From assembly GCF_022321485.1 (NCBI RefSeq), contig NZ_JAKOGG010000005.1:186001-250000 (forward strand): a stretch of DNA of 64,000 nucleotides. The letters run 5' to 3'. Origin of the DNA: Shewanella electrica (lineage in GTDB: Bacteria; Pseudomonadota; Gammaproteobacteria; Enterobacterales; Shewanellaceae). The notes below the pieces were generated by a model. The model was not told where the DNA came from. It ran no database searches and saw only the letters and a program-made list of their open reading frames with translations. Within the stretch, counting starts at the first letter, position 1. The number at the start of each line of letters is the position of its first letter. The position numbers were made by a program, and so were the translations under genes. Of the stretch, positions 16,570 to 25,830 are shown piece by piece.

Positions 16570-16902
16570 TTACCATAGTACCGACTGCTGCACTCATCGT
16601 AGCTGATGTCACCTGTTCGATTCCTCGACGAGAGCGTGAGCGGGTGATGTGAGTAGTGCTGAACTTAGCAGAGCGATGGATAGGTAACGACTCATCCCCC
16701 AACCATTTAACTTCGTGAAAGATACTTTGCTAATGAGATATAAACCAATTGTTAGTCAAACAGCTACGCGCTATGTTTCCCTACACAGTAGAAGACATTT
16801 TGAGCTTTAACCTAGTGGCTCGTTTCGATATAAAAGTAATGGCTCCTCGACTCACGTGATGAAAATTTAAAGTGATTTTTTATGTAATTAAGGAATGGAA
16901 AG
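16570..16902. other. Region between the left repeats and the KAP gene
   Basis: No gene recognised. The first 120 bases have the same composition as the repeats; the rest becomes AT-rich toward the KAP start, consistent with a promoter for that gene. A ribosome site AAGGA lies at 16890-16894. Confidence 0.4.
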
Positions 16903-18747
16903 TTGAACCAAAAAACACCTAGCGAGCAGATTGTGGACTTTCTGAAAGATCCGAGTTTCCCCACTATCGTATTACTTTCAGGAGCTTGGGGAAGTGGCAA
17001 AACTTACTTGGCAAAAGAAAAATTAACCCCATTACTAAGAAGATATGACAGTAAGAAAAGGGTCCACTACGTTTCCGCATATGGATTAACTAGCCTAGAT
17101 GACTTTAGAGATAAAATTTTATCACTATGCTATTCAAACAACTCAAATACCTCTGCATGGGCATCTTCCGCAAAGAGTATAGTCGGTGGCGCGACTCGAA
17201 TTTTGGGTGACGGCGGCATCACTAATACTGTAATGGGAGCCCTAGCTAAACCTGTAAAACATAAACTTTTGAAAGCGATAAATAATGTAAACATTATTAT
17301 CGACGATCTCGAAAGAGCATCCAGTGAAAAATTGATAAATGAAATTCTTGGTGAGAGTTTAAACTTTGCAGAGAACAACACAAATGTTTGGATTATTGCC
17401 ATAGCAAACATTGAACAAATCAAGAACTTACAAACATTAGAAAAAACCTTTTTAAATAGAGTCTCAATCAACCCAACAGCAGTTGACCTAATAAATTTTG
17501 TCGATAACAAATATCAAGACCTGTTATGTGATGTGGTGAGAAAAACATTAACCAATACCATCGAAGAACTACAATTAGAAAATTTTCGCGTTGTACAACG
17601 CATTTTGCAAGTATATACTACTGTACAGCATTACGTTAATAAAGCAGATTCAATAGATCGCCCCAATGCTCTCGCAGCCCTAATTGGTAATATCACTCGC
17701 ATTTGCTATGCTCATTTTGTATGCGGGCTTCCAGCAAAAGTTTTGCAAGCTTATGCTGAAAATAAAACAAATCAAGCCGACGATGATGTATATAGCGATC
17801 AATCACCTGAAAATAACAGTACCCCTACTGAGTTATTAGATAATGAAAAATCAAATATACTCGTTAGAACAATGAGTCGTACTCCTATTAGTATCACAAA
17901 ATCTTTAGTGAACTATAGCCTCGGGTTGACAAGATTACCTGAACATTTTATTGAAGAATTCAATATTCCTCTTTTAACAAATCCCATAGACAGCATAATT
18001 AATTTTCATTTTATGAATGGGAATATGAGTGCAGAGTACTTTGGTTCCGCAATTGGAAAAACAAAGGAATTTATCGATAACCCTCAGGATAGAACGTACT
18101 TCGATTGGATCAGAGCTCTCGACGCATACTGTTATTTGATTAACAATTGCTACATAGATGGAAATATCGAAAAGATAATATCTAACGCCAGAGAGATTGC
18201 AGCCAAAAAAGATGACTTTAAAACATTCAACGACGCTGACGAAATAGTACATAGATATTTCATGCGTAACATTGAGGAACGCCTATCGAGCAACGAAGTA
18301 AAAAATCTACATAATGAGATATTCCCAATTATCGAAAAATTTGATAAGAAGAATAAATCATCAAAATTAGAAAACATGTTCATTCAGTCATGGGACGCTG
18401 TTAGCTCAGATATTTATCGTAATTATGATTACAAGCCTTTTTTAAACACATTTAACTTGGGCAAAGTTTCATCTGGAATCAAAGAGAATTGGTCCATTAC
18501 TGAATCTATTATTTTTGGGCAACACTTAGCTGAAAGATATAAGGCAAATAATATCTATCAATACCTATCTCCAGAATTCAGCAGCATTAAGAAATTAAGA
18601 GTAAAAATAGAAGAAATAACTGATAAAATGGATAGTTCGATAGATAAAGGGAAACTAATGGAATTATTATCCTACATAGAAACAGCCATTAAAGCGATCG
18701 AGGAGGCTGAAACTAGGGAGAAGTTAGCTAAGCAAGCTACGGAGTAA
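16903..18747 (+). CDS. KAP-family P-loop NTPase in an inverted-repeat-bounded island
   Basis: Protein of 614 aa. Walker A is GAWGSGKT at residues 27-34, right at the N-terminus. Walker B is IIIDDLERAS at about 131-140, with the DDLER form typical of KAP NTPases. NVWIIAIANIEQI near 161-173 is the likely sensor strand. The remaining two thirds is mostly helical and unrecognised. No clear membrane helices are seen, although many KAP proteins have them. The start is TTG with an AAGGA site eight bases upstream; the nearer ATG at 16895 is out of frame. The gene is strikingly AT-rich (many AAT, ATA, AAA codons) compared with its neighbours, which indicates recent transfer. It stands alone between inverted repeats. 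Some KAP and related STAND-like NTPases act in phage defence; that role here is only a hypothesis. Confidence 0.85.
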   Translation: MNQKTPSEQIVDFLKDPSFPTIVLLSGAWGSGKTYLAKEKLTPLLRRYDSKKRVHYVSAYGLTSLDDFRDKILSLCYSNNSNTSAWASSAKSIVGGATRILGDGGITNTVMGALAKPVKHKLLKAINNVNIIIDDLERASSEKLINEILGESLNFAENNTNVWIIAIANIEQIKNLQTLEKTFLNRVSINPTAVDLINFVDNKYQDLLCDVVRKTLTNTIEELQLENFRVVQRILQVYTTVQHYVNKADSIDRPNALAALIGNITRICYAHFVCGLPAKVLQAYAENKTNQADDDVYSDQSPENNSTPTELLDNEKSNILVRTMSRTPISITKSLVNYSLGLTRLPEHFIEEFNIPLLTNPIDSIINFHFMNGNMSAEYFGSAIGKTKEFIDNPQDRTYFDWIRALDAYCYLINNCYIDGNIEKIISNAREIAAKKDDFKTFNDADEIVHRYFMRNIEERLSSNEVKNLHNEIFPIIEKFDKKNKSSKLENMFIQSWDAVSSDIYRNYDYKPFLNTFNLGKVSSGIKENWSITESIIFGQHLAERYKANNIYQYLSPEFSSIKKLRVKIEEITDKMDSSIDKGKLMELLSYIETAIKAIEEAETREKLAKQATE

Positions 18748-18902
18748 ACGAGGAAGAGGATTAGATGGAAATGTTACTAAAAAGGTTAATATAAATCTAA
18801 CACCAATTTAAACTCTTTTATGTATCAATATTAGATCTTTCAATTAAACATCTAACTCAACTCTACACAGAAGTAAAAAATTTAAAAGTATGATTTTCAG
18901 AC
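18748..18902. other. AT-rich tail after the KAP gene
   Basis: Short AT-rich stretch with no open frame of note and no hairpin plus T-run terminator. It shares composition with the KAP gene and ends where the right repeat arm starts. Confidence 0.4.
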
Positions 18903-19070
18903 AACACCAATTCCCCTCGGCGCGGCGAAGGAGCGTTGGGCAGACATTGAGCAAGCGAGATATGGATATCGAGCAGCGATGGTGAGTCACGGATGACGAA
19001 TCAGAGCGATTTGCGAAAATGGCAAACCAGAAGCGCCGTAGCGTTTCGCGACGTCGGGGCGTCCTCGGGG
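18903..19070 (+). repeat. Right arm of the long inverted repeat flanking the KAP gene
   Basis: Inverted counterpart of 16330-16496, roughly 90% identical by eye. It continues outward directly into the short-hairpin array, as the left arm does after a spacer of different sequence. Confidence 0.9.
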
Positions 19071-19072
19071 AT

Positions 19073-19403
19073 CCAAGGGGTAAGGGACGAGCATTACCCC
19101 TTGGCTCTGGTGTGGAACGAGCAGTTCCACGACTTTAGCAAGCGACAGCTTGCAATCACGCAGTGATAAATCTTTTCAGCCAAGAACTGTGCAACGTTCA
19201 AAAACAAACCTGACAGGCAACACCATTCCCCTTGTCCTCTTGCGTGGAACGAGCAGTTCCACGACTTTCCAAACGAAGTTTGGGTATGGCGCCAGCCATA
19301 AATCTCTGCAAGCGACAGCTTGCAATCACGCAGTGATAAATCTTGACGCAGTGTGAGCGCGAAAGCTCACGATGTTGGCAAACGCAGTTTGCAAGGCGCA
19401 GCC
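19073..19403. repeat. Array of short palindromic hairpins
   Basis: A succession of distinct mini-hairpins, mostly 5-7 bp stems with 3-6 base loops: CCAAGGGGTAA/TTACCCCTTGG (11-bp stem), GTGGAAC/GTTCCAC twice, GCAAGC/GCTTGC twice, ATCAC/GTGAT twice, CCAAAC/GTTTGG, TATGGC/GCCATA, GTGAGC/GCTCAC, GCAAAC/GTTTGC and GGC/GCC. Most loops contain GCA, GACA or GAA. Two partial direct copies of the series occur (19112-19173 and 19244-19344). No convincing protein gene overlaps it. Confidence 0.88.
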
Positions 19404-19436
19404 GCAAAAAAAATGCCGGCATAAATGCCGGCATTG
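19404..19436 (-). terminator. Rho-independent terminator of cctA
   Basis: Perfect 11-bp stem AATGCCGGCAT/ATGCCGGCATT with a two-base loop; on the minus strand it is followed by a run of eight Ts, just after the cctA stop. Confidence 0.92.
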
Positions 19437-19454
19437 CGTTCCAGTTCGCTGAGA

Positions 19455-19811
19455 TTATTTACCCAGGATTTTCTCTGGAGTACGGCCGTCGTCATGACAA
19501 GCTTCACAAGTAGGGTGTTGACCTACGTTCATATCGTGTGGAGCGTGACAATCAGCACATTTCAGCATGCCATCGTGTGGTTTATGAACTGCGTCCATAT
19601 CAGCCAGACCGCCGTGACAACCTTGGCATTGTTCAAATTCGTATTCACCATCTGCAGATGGAGAACCATCTTTGTGGCAAGAATCACAACCGCCGTTCAT
19701 TTCTACGTGGAACTCAGCCAGTTTTTGTTCTTCTGCGAAAGCACCTGTAGACAGGGCCATTGCAGCTAAACCTGCACCGAACAGAGCGCCAAGAATTTTT
19801 TTGCTCACCAT
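19455..19811 (-). CDS. cctA: Small periplasmic tetraheme cytochrome c (CctA/STC)
   Basis: Precursor of 118 aa with a signal peptide ([23 protein letters not shown]). The mature protein of about 90 aa has four CxxCH heme-binding motifs: CDSCH, CQGCH, CADCH and CEACH. Extra histidines supply the distal ligands, as in the Shewanella small tetraheme cytochrome. That protein shuttles electrons through the periplasm between the inner-membrane quinol oxidase CymA and terminal reductases. The start at 19811 is chosen because GGAGG lies six bases upstream; an earlier in-frame start adds eight residues and removes that spacing. Its position beside htpX matches other Shewanella. Confidence 0.95.
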   Translation of the reverse strand: MVSKKILGALFGAGLAAMALSTGAFAEEQKLAEFHVEMNGGCDSCHKDGSPSADGEYEFEQCQGCHGGLADMDAVHKPHDGMLKCADCHAPHDMNVGQHPTCEACHDDGRTPEKILGK

Positions 19812-20081
19812 ATTAATCCTCCGGTAATACAACATGGCGGAGTTCTTTTACTCACGTTGACTCCAGTCCAGTTGTAGTTGAAAGCACGACTTTTACACAT
19901 TTTTCTTGCCCGCTCGGAGCAAGTAACGAAACTAAATATCAGTCCGCGATACTTTAACAACTTATAAAAAACCAAAATGTGCGCTAAATCAACTTAATGC
20001 CGAATTCGATTTGGCATTTACAATAAATTTAGCTGATAAAACAGATAGTAATGCTTTTTTACATGGTTTACTAAATTACAA
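19812..20081. other. cctA upstream region
   Basis: AT-rich upstream region with no gene. A weak CRP-like sequence TGTGCGCTAAATCAAC (19978-19993) lies about 170 bases before the start; only one half matches well, so it is not called as a site. Confidence 0.4.
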
Positions 20082-20112
20082 CAAAAAAAGAAGGCCTGGA
20101 TAGGCCTTCTTC
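20082..20112 (-). terminator. Rho-independent terminator of htpX
   Basis: Stem GAAGGCCT/AGGCCTTC with a four-base loop, followed on the minus strand by a run of seven Ts, about 25 bases after the htpX stop. Confidence 0.9.
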
Positions 20113-20137
20113 TGGTAAGCATAGCTTAACTTAGTGG

Positions 20138-21004
20138 TTATGCTGCATTTTTAAGCGCGGCAATACGTTTTTCTAACGGTGGGTGGCTCATTAACAATTC
20201 CGCCATTGAACGTTTACCGTTGATACCAAAGGCTGACATGTTCGCTGGCATTTCACCGGTTTCAGGGCCATTACGCAGGCGTTCCAGTGCGGCAATCATT
20301 TTGCTGCGTCCAGCGAGTGTAGCGGCGCCAGCATCGGCACGGTATTCACGAATGCGTGAGAAGTACGCCACGATGATAGAGGCCAGAATACCGAACAGAA
20401 TTTCCAGTACGATCACTACCGCAAAGTAAGCCAAGCCGCCTAAACCTTCGCCCTCTTCCTCGTCATTTGACAGGAAGTTGCTGATGATATTTGCCACCAC
20501 GCGCGCCATGAAGATCACGAAGGTGTTTACCACGCCTTGGATCAAGGTCAGGGTCACCATGTCACCGTTCGCCACGTGGCTCATTTCATGCGCTAGCACC
20601 GCTTCTACTTCATCGGCATTCATGCCGTAAAGCAGACCAGAGCTGACAGCCACTAATGAGTTGTTTTTACTCGGGCCGGTCGCAAAAGCGTTCATTTCTG
20701 GCGATTGGTAAATAGCCACTTCTGGCATCTTCACCCCAGCTTGCTGCGCTTGACGTGCCACGGTTTCCAACAACCAACGTTCAGTGTTATCACGTGGGTT
20801 GGTGATAACCTCTAACCCCATGGAGCGTTTTGCCATCCATTTGGACATTGCCAAACTGATAAAAGCACCACCAAAACCAAAAATTGCTGCGAACACCAGT
20901 AAACCACCGGTAGTACGCGTATTGACCCCAAGTACTGACATAACAATCGACAGTACCACCATCACGGCCAAGTTAGTTATCAGAAATAGCACTACACGTT
21001 TCAT
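20138..21004 (-). CDS. htpX: Membrane zinc metalloprotease HtpX (M48)
   Basis: Protein of 288 aa that degrades misfolded membrane proteins together with FtsH. Two N-terminal membrane helices ([22 protein letters not shown] and [21 protein letters not shown]) precede the catalytic motif HEMSH in [16 protein letters not shown] near residue 140. Two more helices follow ([17 protein letters not shown] and [23 protein letters not shown]). The third zinc ligand is the glutamate of [10 protein letters not shown]. Length and order are those of HtpX. Monocistronic, with its own terminator. Heat-shock or Cpx control is usual for the family; I see no clear operator. Confidence 0.95.
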   Translation of the reverse strand: MKRVVLFLITNLAVMVVLSIVMSVLGVNTRTTGGLLVFAAIFGFGGAFISLAMSKWMAKRSMGLEVITNPRDNTERWLLETVARQAQQAGVKMPEVAIYQSPEMNAFATGPSKNNSLVAVSSGLLYGMNADEVEAVLAHEMSHVANGDMVTLTLIQGVVNTFVIFMARVVANIISNFLSNDEEEGEGLGGLAYFAVVIVLEILFGILASIIVAYFSRIREYRADAGAATLAGRSKMIAALERLRNGPETGEMPANMSAFGINGKRSMAELLMSHPPLEKRIAALKNAA

Positions 21005-21256
21005 ATAAACTCCTATGGAGAATATTCACCACGACTTAATCGCCTTGAAAGACATAATATGTCTAAATTGCAGTAATTCAAGGTGTGTTTAATTAAATAT
21101 TATTTAAGCGGGGTGATGCTCAGAATTAGGCGCAAGTCTAGGGTGTACAACTTAATCCAAGCTTAATGCTAACCGCCTGAACCGCAAGTGAAGATTGAGC
21201 CTGATGGCCGCTGTTTGTTAGTATGGTTCGACCTTTTGACCAGCAAGGAAATTAGC

Positions 21257-21970
21257 ATGACAACTAATGCGCTTTTATTGAGTAGTTCTCGCGCTGGCGC
21301 GACTCCCTATTTGGAACATGCGCTGCCGTTTATTGCACCTATGACGAATCTAACCAAGAAGTGGTTATTCATTCCTTATGCCGGTGTAAGTAAACCCTAT
21401 GAACAGTATTTAGAAACCGTTGCCGCAGGCTTAGCACCGCTGCAATTGGATATTTCGTCGATTCACCAATACGGTGACCCAAAACAAGCAATTAAAGATG
21501 CTGGTGGCATTTTGGTGGGAGGAGGCAATACTTTCCACCTGCTGCATGAGCTGTATCGCTATGATTTACTGCATCTTATCCGCGAAGAAGTCGCAGCAGG
21601 CAAACCCTATATTGGCTGGAGCGCGGGTGCTAACATCGCCGGACAAAGTATTCGTACCACCAACGATATGCCAATTATCGAGCCACCATCGTTTACCGCT
21701 TTGGGATTGGTACCGTTTCAAATCAATCCGCACTACAGTAATGCGACCATTGCCGGCCACAATGGTGAATCGCGTGCGCAACGCATTTTAGAGTTCACTT
21801 GTGTTGATCCGAGCACCCCAGTGATTGGTTTACAAGAAGGTACGGCGTTGCAGTTACAGGGCGATAAGCTGACATTGTTGGGTGAGCTGCCTGCCTATCT
21901 ATTTAGTGGACAAGAGCAGGAGATCCCCGTGCCAGCGGGCAGCGATTTGTCCAAGTTATTGAACAACTAA
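21257..21970 (+). CDS. pepE: Alpha-aspartyl dipeptidase PepE (S51)
   Basis: Cytoplasmic serine peptidase that cleaves dipeptides with N-terminal aspartate. 237 aa from [14 protein letters not shown]; the start at 21257 has AAGGAA six bases upstream, whereas the upstream in-frame ATG at 21188 adds 23 unrelated residues. The nucleophile elbow is [10 protein letters not shown] near residue 120, and the GGGNTFHLL and FQINPHY stretches are characteristic of the S51 family. Followed by a bidirectional terminator shared with the bio genes. Confidence 0.93.
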   Translation: MTTNALLLSSSRAGATPYLEHALPFIAPMTNLTKKWLFIPYAGVSKPYEQYLETVAAGLAPLQLDISSIHQYGDPKQAIKDAGGILVGGGNTFHLLHELYRYDLLHLIREEVAAGKPYIGWSAGANIAGQSIRTTNDMPIIEPPSFTALGLVPFQINPHYSNATIAGHNGESRAQRILEFTCVDPSTPVIGLQEGTALQLQGDKLTLLGELPAYLFSGQEQEIPVPAGSDLSKLLNN

Positions 21971-21984
21971 TCCAGCACTGCCGT

Positions 21985-22016
21985 AGAAAATGCCACTCGC
22001 TTTGAGTGGCATTTTA
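21985..22016. terminator. Bidirectional terminator between pepE and bioD
   Basis: Perfect 11-bp stem AAATGCCACTC/GAGTGGCATTT with a five-base loop; T-rich on the plus side and flanked by As, so it can serve both converging transcripts. Confidence 0.88.
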
Positions 22017-22031
22017 GTTTGCATTAACTTA

Positions 22032-22721
22032 CTAGCCGCGACTTTGCAGCAATGGCGTAAGATCCAAATATTCAGCGATGGCTGCGGGTGTCGGCTTCGC
22101 GAGATGTGGCACCTCCCCAAGAAACGGCACTTCCATCATCTGTTTGAGACTGGCGAGGTTTTCATCATAACGCGCCATCTGCTCACCGGCGGTATTGGCC
22201 ACCCAGCCCGCCACTTCAAGGCCATCCATCCGAATCACATCACGCGTTAGCAGTGCATGGTTTAGGGCACCTAAGCGCATGTTAACCACGATGATCACCG
22301 GTAACCCTAATGCGGCCACGACCTCGGACAGATAACGGTTATTACCCAACGGCAAACGCCAGCCACCAGCGCCTTCCATTAAGCAGAAGTCCGCCATGGC
22401 GTATTGGGTAAAATCTAACGCCGAGATCACCGTTTCCGGGCTGATATCAACCCCGGCATCGGCCGCGGCGATATGTGGCGCAATGGCTGGCTCAAAGGTG
22501 AATGGGTTGACGCGATCATACTCGAGCGTCAGCGTGGATTCGCTCATTAACAATTTGGCGTCGCTGTTGCGCCAACCATCCGCCGTGTGCTCACAACCAG
22601 AAGCGATAGGTTTAAGCCCAAGTGTGCGCCATTTTTCCACGGTGCGCGCTTTATGTAACAGCGCTGCGGCGATGTGTGATTTACCGCTATCGGTATCCGT
22701 ACCCGTTACAAAAAAAATCAT
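22032..22721 (-). CDS. bioD: Dethiobiotin synthetase BioD
   Basis: ATP-dependent carboxylase that closes the ureido ring from 7,8-diaminopelargonic acid and CO2. 229 aa starting MIFFVTGTDTDSGKSHIAAAL, with the BioD P-loop GTDTDSGKS. The substrate-loop region MEGAGGWRLPL near residue 115 corresponds to the family EGAGG motif. Last gene of the bioBFCD operon, about 30 bases after bioC. Confidence 0.95.
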   Translation of the reverse strand: MIFFVTGTDTDSGKSHIAAALLHKARTVEKWRTLGLKPIASGCEHTADGWRNSDAKLLMSESTLTLEYDRVNPFTFEPAIAPHIAAADAGVDISPETVISALDFTQYAMADFCLMEGAGGWRLPLGNNRYLSEVVAALGLPVIIVVNMRLGALNHALLTRDVIRMDGLEVAGWVANTAGEQMARYDENLASLKQMMEVPFLGEVPHLAKPTPAAIAEYLDLTPLLQSRG

Positions 22722-22750
22722 CTAGTCACCTTCAGCAATTAACGAAATCG

Positions 22751-23491
22751 TTATTTCATCGCGCGCAGGTAAGCCACGCGATAACTTAGCGGAATGCCTG
22801 CCGCTTGACGTAACGCCTCTGCGCGCGCCTGCAACGCTAACCAATGTTGTTTGCCCTTGAGTCCCTGCTGTTGCGCCGTGAGTGATGCCCCCACCCCTTT
22901 GATGGAATAAAGCAGTTGCCGCAGATCGGCAAAATGGCATTGGTGGCGAATGGTCTCACAGTGCAGTTGTTGCCACGGCAGCGCGGCAAACGCTGCTTGC
23001 AGCTGGTGTTCATCAATAAATTGGCGCTTGTTAAGCGCTAAATCGTCCAGCTCGGGCAAGCTGCCTGCCACCACTAGCGCAATCAACAGTTGTCCTTGGG
23101 GACGCAGCACGCGATACGCCTCGTGAGCTACCAGCGACATGTCAGCGCACCACTGTAATGCCAAATTAGAATAGTAACTATCGACGCTCGCGCTTGATAG
23201 TGGCAGTTGCTGCGCATCGGCACACATCACTTGGTAATCAGCATATTGCTGCTGTAGTTGCTGCAACATACCGCTGGCAATATCCACTGCAATCACCTGT
23301 TGCGGCTGATATTGGCTAAAATCGGTGCCCGGCCCAGCACCCACATCGAGTAAGCGCGCTACCGCCGTTGGCAACGATTGCAGCAGTTGCTGCTGCGTCT
23401 GCCGTTGGATCACATTGTGTTGCTGATAATGGCTGGCGGCATGAGAAAAACGCTGCGCCACCGCGTGGTCAGTGTTTAGTTCAGCCCGCAT
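22751..23491 (-). CDS. bioC: Malonyl-ACP O-methyltransferase BioC
   Basis: SAM-dependent methyltransferase that methylates malonyl-ACP so it can prime pimeloyl synthesis. 246 aa from MRAELNTDHAVAQRFSHAASHYQQHNVIQRQ. The SAM-binding motif is LLDVGAGPGTDFSQ near residue 46, followed by VIAVDIASGMLQQ and the YYSNLALQWCAD strand typical of BioC. The start at 23491 has GAGGTG eight bases upstream and overlaps the bioF end by 11 bases; a TTG fifteen bases earlier is less likely. No bioH is nearby, so the esterase partner must be elsewhere. Confidence 0.92.
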   Translation of the reverse strand: MRAELNTDHAVAQRFSHAASHYQQHNVIQRQTQQQLLQSLPTAVARLLDVGAGPGTDFSQYQPQQVIAVDIASGMLQQLQQQYADYQVMCADAQQLPLSSASVDSYYSNLALQWCADMSLVAHEAYRVLRPQGQLLIALVVAGSLPELDDLALNKRQFIDEHQLQAAFAALPWQQLHCETIRHQCHFADLRQLLYSIKGVGASLTAQQQGLKGKQHWLALQARAEALRQAAGIPLSYRVAYLRAMK

Positions 23492-24617
23492 CAGCAAGCA
23501 CCTCAACTAAGGCGGCAATCAGGGCAGAGATTTGGGTTGTGCTATGCGCCGCACTCAAGGTAATGCGTAAGCGGCTACTGCCCTGCGGTACGGTGGGGGG
23601 GCGAATCGCTCCGACTAAAAAACCACGTTCACGCAGTTGTTGCGCCACCTGCATCACTTGCTCACTGGCACAAATCAGCAGCGGTTGAATGGCGCTAGCA
23701 GACGCCAACAACGGCAATTTGGCTTGCTGCGCGAGTTGCCGAAACAAGGCAATATTTTGTTGCAGTTGGGCCACTAAAGGAGGTTCAGTGGCTAATTGCA
23801 ACGCTTGTTGCGCCGCTACGCAACAGGCCGGTGACAGCGCGGTGGAATAGATATATTCGCGGCAATTAGCCACCAAAAAATCAATCAGCTGTTGACTGCC
23901 GACAATCGCAGCGCCTTGGCAGCCCAAGGTTTTGCCAAAGGTGATCAAGCGCGCGAACGGCACAACTTGCAGAGTATCGGCTAACAAAAAGCCGTGGGCA
24001 TCATCGACAATTAACGGGCAATCGTATTGCTGGCACAACGCCGCCAGCTCATGCAGCGGTGCGCAATCGCCATCCATACTAAAGATGGTTTCGGTCAGCA
24101 GCGCGGTAACCTTGCCCTGACTTAATAAACGTTCCGCCGCCGCTAGATCGTTGTGTTGATAGCGTTTGAGTTTGACCTTGGCATCGCGCAGACCATCGAT
24201 CATCGAGGCGTGAACCAGCTTATCGGCAACCACGGTGTCATCGCCGTTAAACAAAGTTTTAATTAATGCACTATTGGCGCTAAAGCCCGAGCTGAACAGC
24301 AGTGCGGCTTCGGCGCCGGTTGCTGCACACAAGGCGTGCTCTAACTGCTGATGCGCCGAGCTATAACCACACACCAACGGCGATGCGGTGCTGCCAACGC
24401 CATATTGCTGCGCACCAGCAAACAAGGCGGCGGCTACTTGCGGCGCTCGACTCAAACCGAGGTAATCATTACTGGCAAAGTTGTGCAGATTAGCGTTATC
24501 GGCCGTGACCGTCGCCGCAGTCGCGGCATCCATCAACCGCCGCTGCCGCAGCAAACCGCTATCGTGCAACTGCTGCTGACGGGCGGTTATTCGTGCCAAT
24601 AAAGGGAGTTCGCCCAA
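23481..24617 (-). CDS. bioF: 8-amino-7-oxononanoate synthase BioF
   Basis: PLP-dependent condensation of pimeloyl-ACP with alanine. 378 aa. The PLP lysine is in RLITFGKTLGCQGAAIVG near residue 230. NFASNDYLGLSRAPQVAAAL near residue 47 and VDDAHGF near residue 200 are family hallmarks. The start is TTG at the base immediately after the bioB stop codon. No ATG suits: the next in-frame Met is about 28 residues in and would lose conserved sequence. Translation is therefore likely coupled to bioB. Confidence 0.93.
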   Translation of the reverse strand: MGELPLLARITARQQQLHDSGLLRQRRLMDAATAATVTADNANLHNFASNDYLGLSRAPQVAAALFAGAQQYGVGSTASPLVCGYSSAHQQLEHALCAATGAEAALLFSSGFSANSALIKTLFNGDDTVVADKLVHASMIDGLRDAKVKLKRYQHNDLAAAERLLSQGKVTALLTETIFSMDGDCAPLHELAALCQQYDCPLIVDDAHGFLLADTLQVVPFARLITFGKTLGCQGAAIVGSQQLIDFLVANCREYIYSTALSPACCVAAQQALQLATEPPLVAQLQQNIALFRQLAQQAKLPLLASASAIQPLLICASEQVMQVAQQLRERGFLVGAIRPPTVPQGSSRLRITLSAAHSTTQISALIAALVEVLADAG

Positions 24618-25682
24618 TTACAGCGCACCTGCATCGTAAAACGCGCCAGCAGCTTTGGCTTGTTTCGCTTGCTGATGTTGTACTGCTTGCTTCAGTGCGT
24701 CGCCCTCTTGTTCCAACACGGCCGCTTGCCCTTGCTCTGGGTTCAAGCCCAGCCGTTGGAACAGCGCCATATCAGTGTTTTCCTTCGGGTTGGCCGTGGT
24801 CAGCAATTTGCAGCCGTAGAAAATCGAGTTCGCACCGGCAAAGAAACACATGGCTTGCAGCTCATCGGTCATGTTCTCGCGGCCAGCAGACAAACGTACC
24901 CGCGACAACGGCATGATAATACGCGCCACCGCGATGGTGCGGACAAACTCCAATGGGTCCAGATCTTCCTGCTCGGCCAGCGGCGTACCGGCGACTTTGA
25001 CCAACATGTTGATCGGTACCGAATCTGGGTGTTTTGGCATATTTGCCAGTTGTTGCAATAAGCCCGCACGGTCAGTAGCGGTTTCGCCCATGCCAACAAT
25101 CCCGCCAGAGCAGACTTTCATGCCTGCGGCACGCACGTGATCCAGCGTATTTAAACGGTCTGCATACGTGCGGGTGGTGATGATGTCACCGTAAAATTCT
25201 GGCGAGGTGTCGAGGTTATGGTTGTAGTAATCCAGCCCCGCAGCCGCTAGCTCGTTGGCTTGTTGCTGATCCAGCATACCGAGCGTCATGCAGGTTTCCA
25301 TGCCAAGCGCTTTAACCTCTTTCACCATGTCGGTGAGATACGGCATATCGCGCGCTTTTGGATTACGCCACGCAGCGCCCATACAAAAACGGGTCGCGCC
25401 AGCGGCTTTGGCGCTACGTGCTTCGGTGAGCACTTTTTCAATCTCAAGCAGCCGTTCTTTTTCAAGGCCAGTATCGTAACGGGCGCTTTGCGGACAGTAT
25501 TTGCAATCCTCTGGGCAGGCGCCGGTCTTGATCGACAGTAAGCGACTTACCTGCACTTCGTTGGGATTAAAATGTTGGCGATGAATAGTATGTGCTTGAA
25601 ACAGCAGATCATTCATCGGCAGCGCAAACAGCGCTTCAATCTCTTGTCGTTGCCAGTCGTGACGCACTTGCGTGTCAACCAT
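24618..25682 (-). CDS. bioB: Biotin synthase BioB
   Basis: Radical-SAM enzyme inserting sulfur into dethiobiotin. 354 aa from [22 protein letters not shown]; the upstream in-frame start adds 13 unlikely residues. The [4Fe-4S] motif is [14 protein letters not shown] near residue 53. Further family motifs are [12 protein letters not shown], the [12 protein letters not shown] strand and GIVGMGET. First gene of bioBFCD, divergent from bioA. I looked for a BirA operator in the 148-base gap and found no convincing dyad. Confidence 0.96.
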   Translation of the reverse strand: MVDTQVRHDWQRQEIEALFALPMNDLLFQAHTIHRQHFNPNEVQVSRLLSIKTGACPEDCKYCPQSARYDTGLEKERLLEIEKVLTEARSAKAAGATRFCMGAAWRNPKARDMPYLTDMVKEVKALGMETCMTLGMLDQQQANELAAAGLDYYNHNLDTSPEFYGDIITTRTYADRLNTLDHVRAAGMKVCSGGIVGMGETATDRAGLLQQLANMPKHPDSVPINMLVKVAGTPLAEQEDLDPLEFVRTIAVARIIMPLSRVRLSAGRENMTDELQAMCFFAGANSIFYGCKLLTTANPKENTDMALFQRLGLNPEQGQAAVLEQEGDALKQAVQHQQAKQAKAAGAFYDAGAL

Positions 25683-25830
25683 AATATGTCCTGTAAAAGC
25701 TCTGTAGCTGCGTTCCACCAAGTCAGCTTGCTCACTGCGCCTTGATGCGGTTTTTAATTTTGGCTAGCATACCCGTGCCCAAGCCGCTGTCAACACAGTG
25801 AGCTACAACAAGTTTACCTTTGGTTATTAT

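Noticed and set aside
16035-16702. Several open frames of 74-114 aa within the left repeat region
   Set aside because: They coincide with the inverted repeat and hairpin blocks, have no ribosome sites, and equivalent frames in the right arm are broken.
16330-19070. KAP island as an insertion sequence or composite transposon
   Set aside because: The flanking blocks encode no transposase, have no IS-like ends that I recognise, and no target duplication could be identified.
19978-19993. CRP-like site upstream of cctA
   Set aside because: Only the left half and three bases of the right half match, about 170 bases from the start; too weak to call.
25683-25830. Possible BirA operator between bioB and bioA
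   Set aside because: GTTTACC and GGTTA half-like words occur near 25811-25826, but spacing and symmetry do not fit the TTGTAAACC-N14/15-GGTTTACAA operator.
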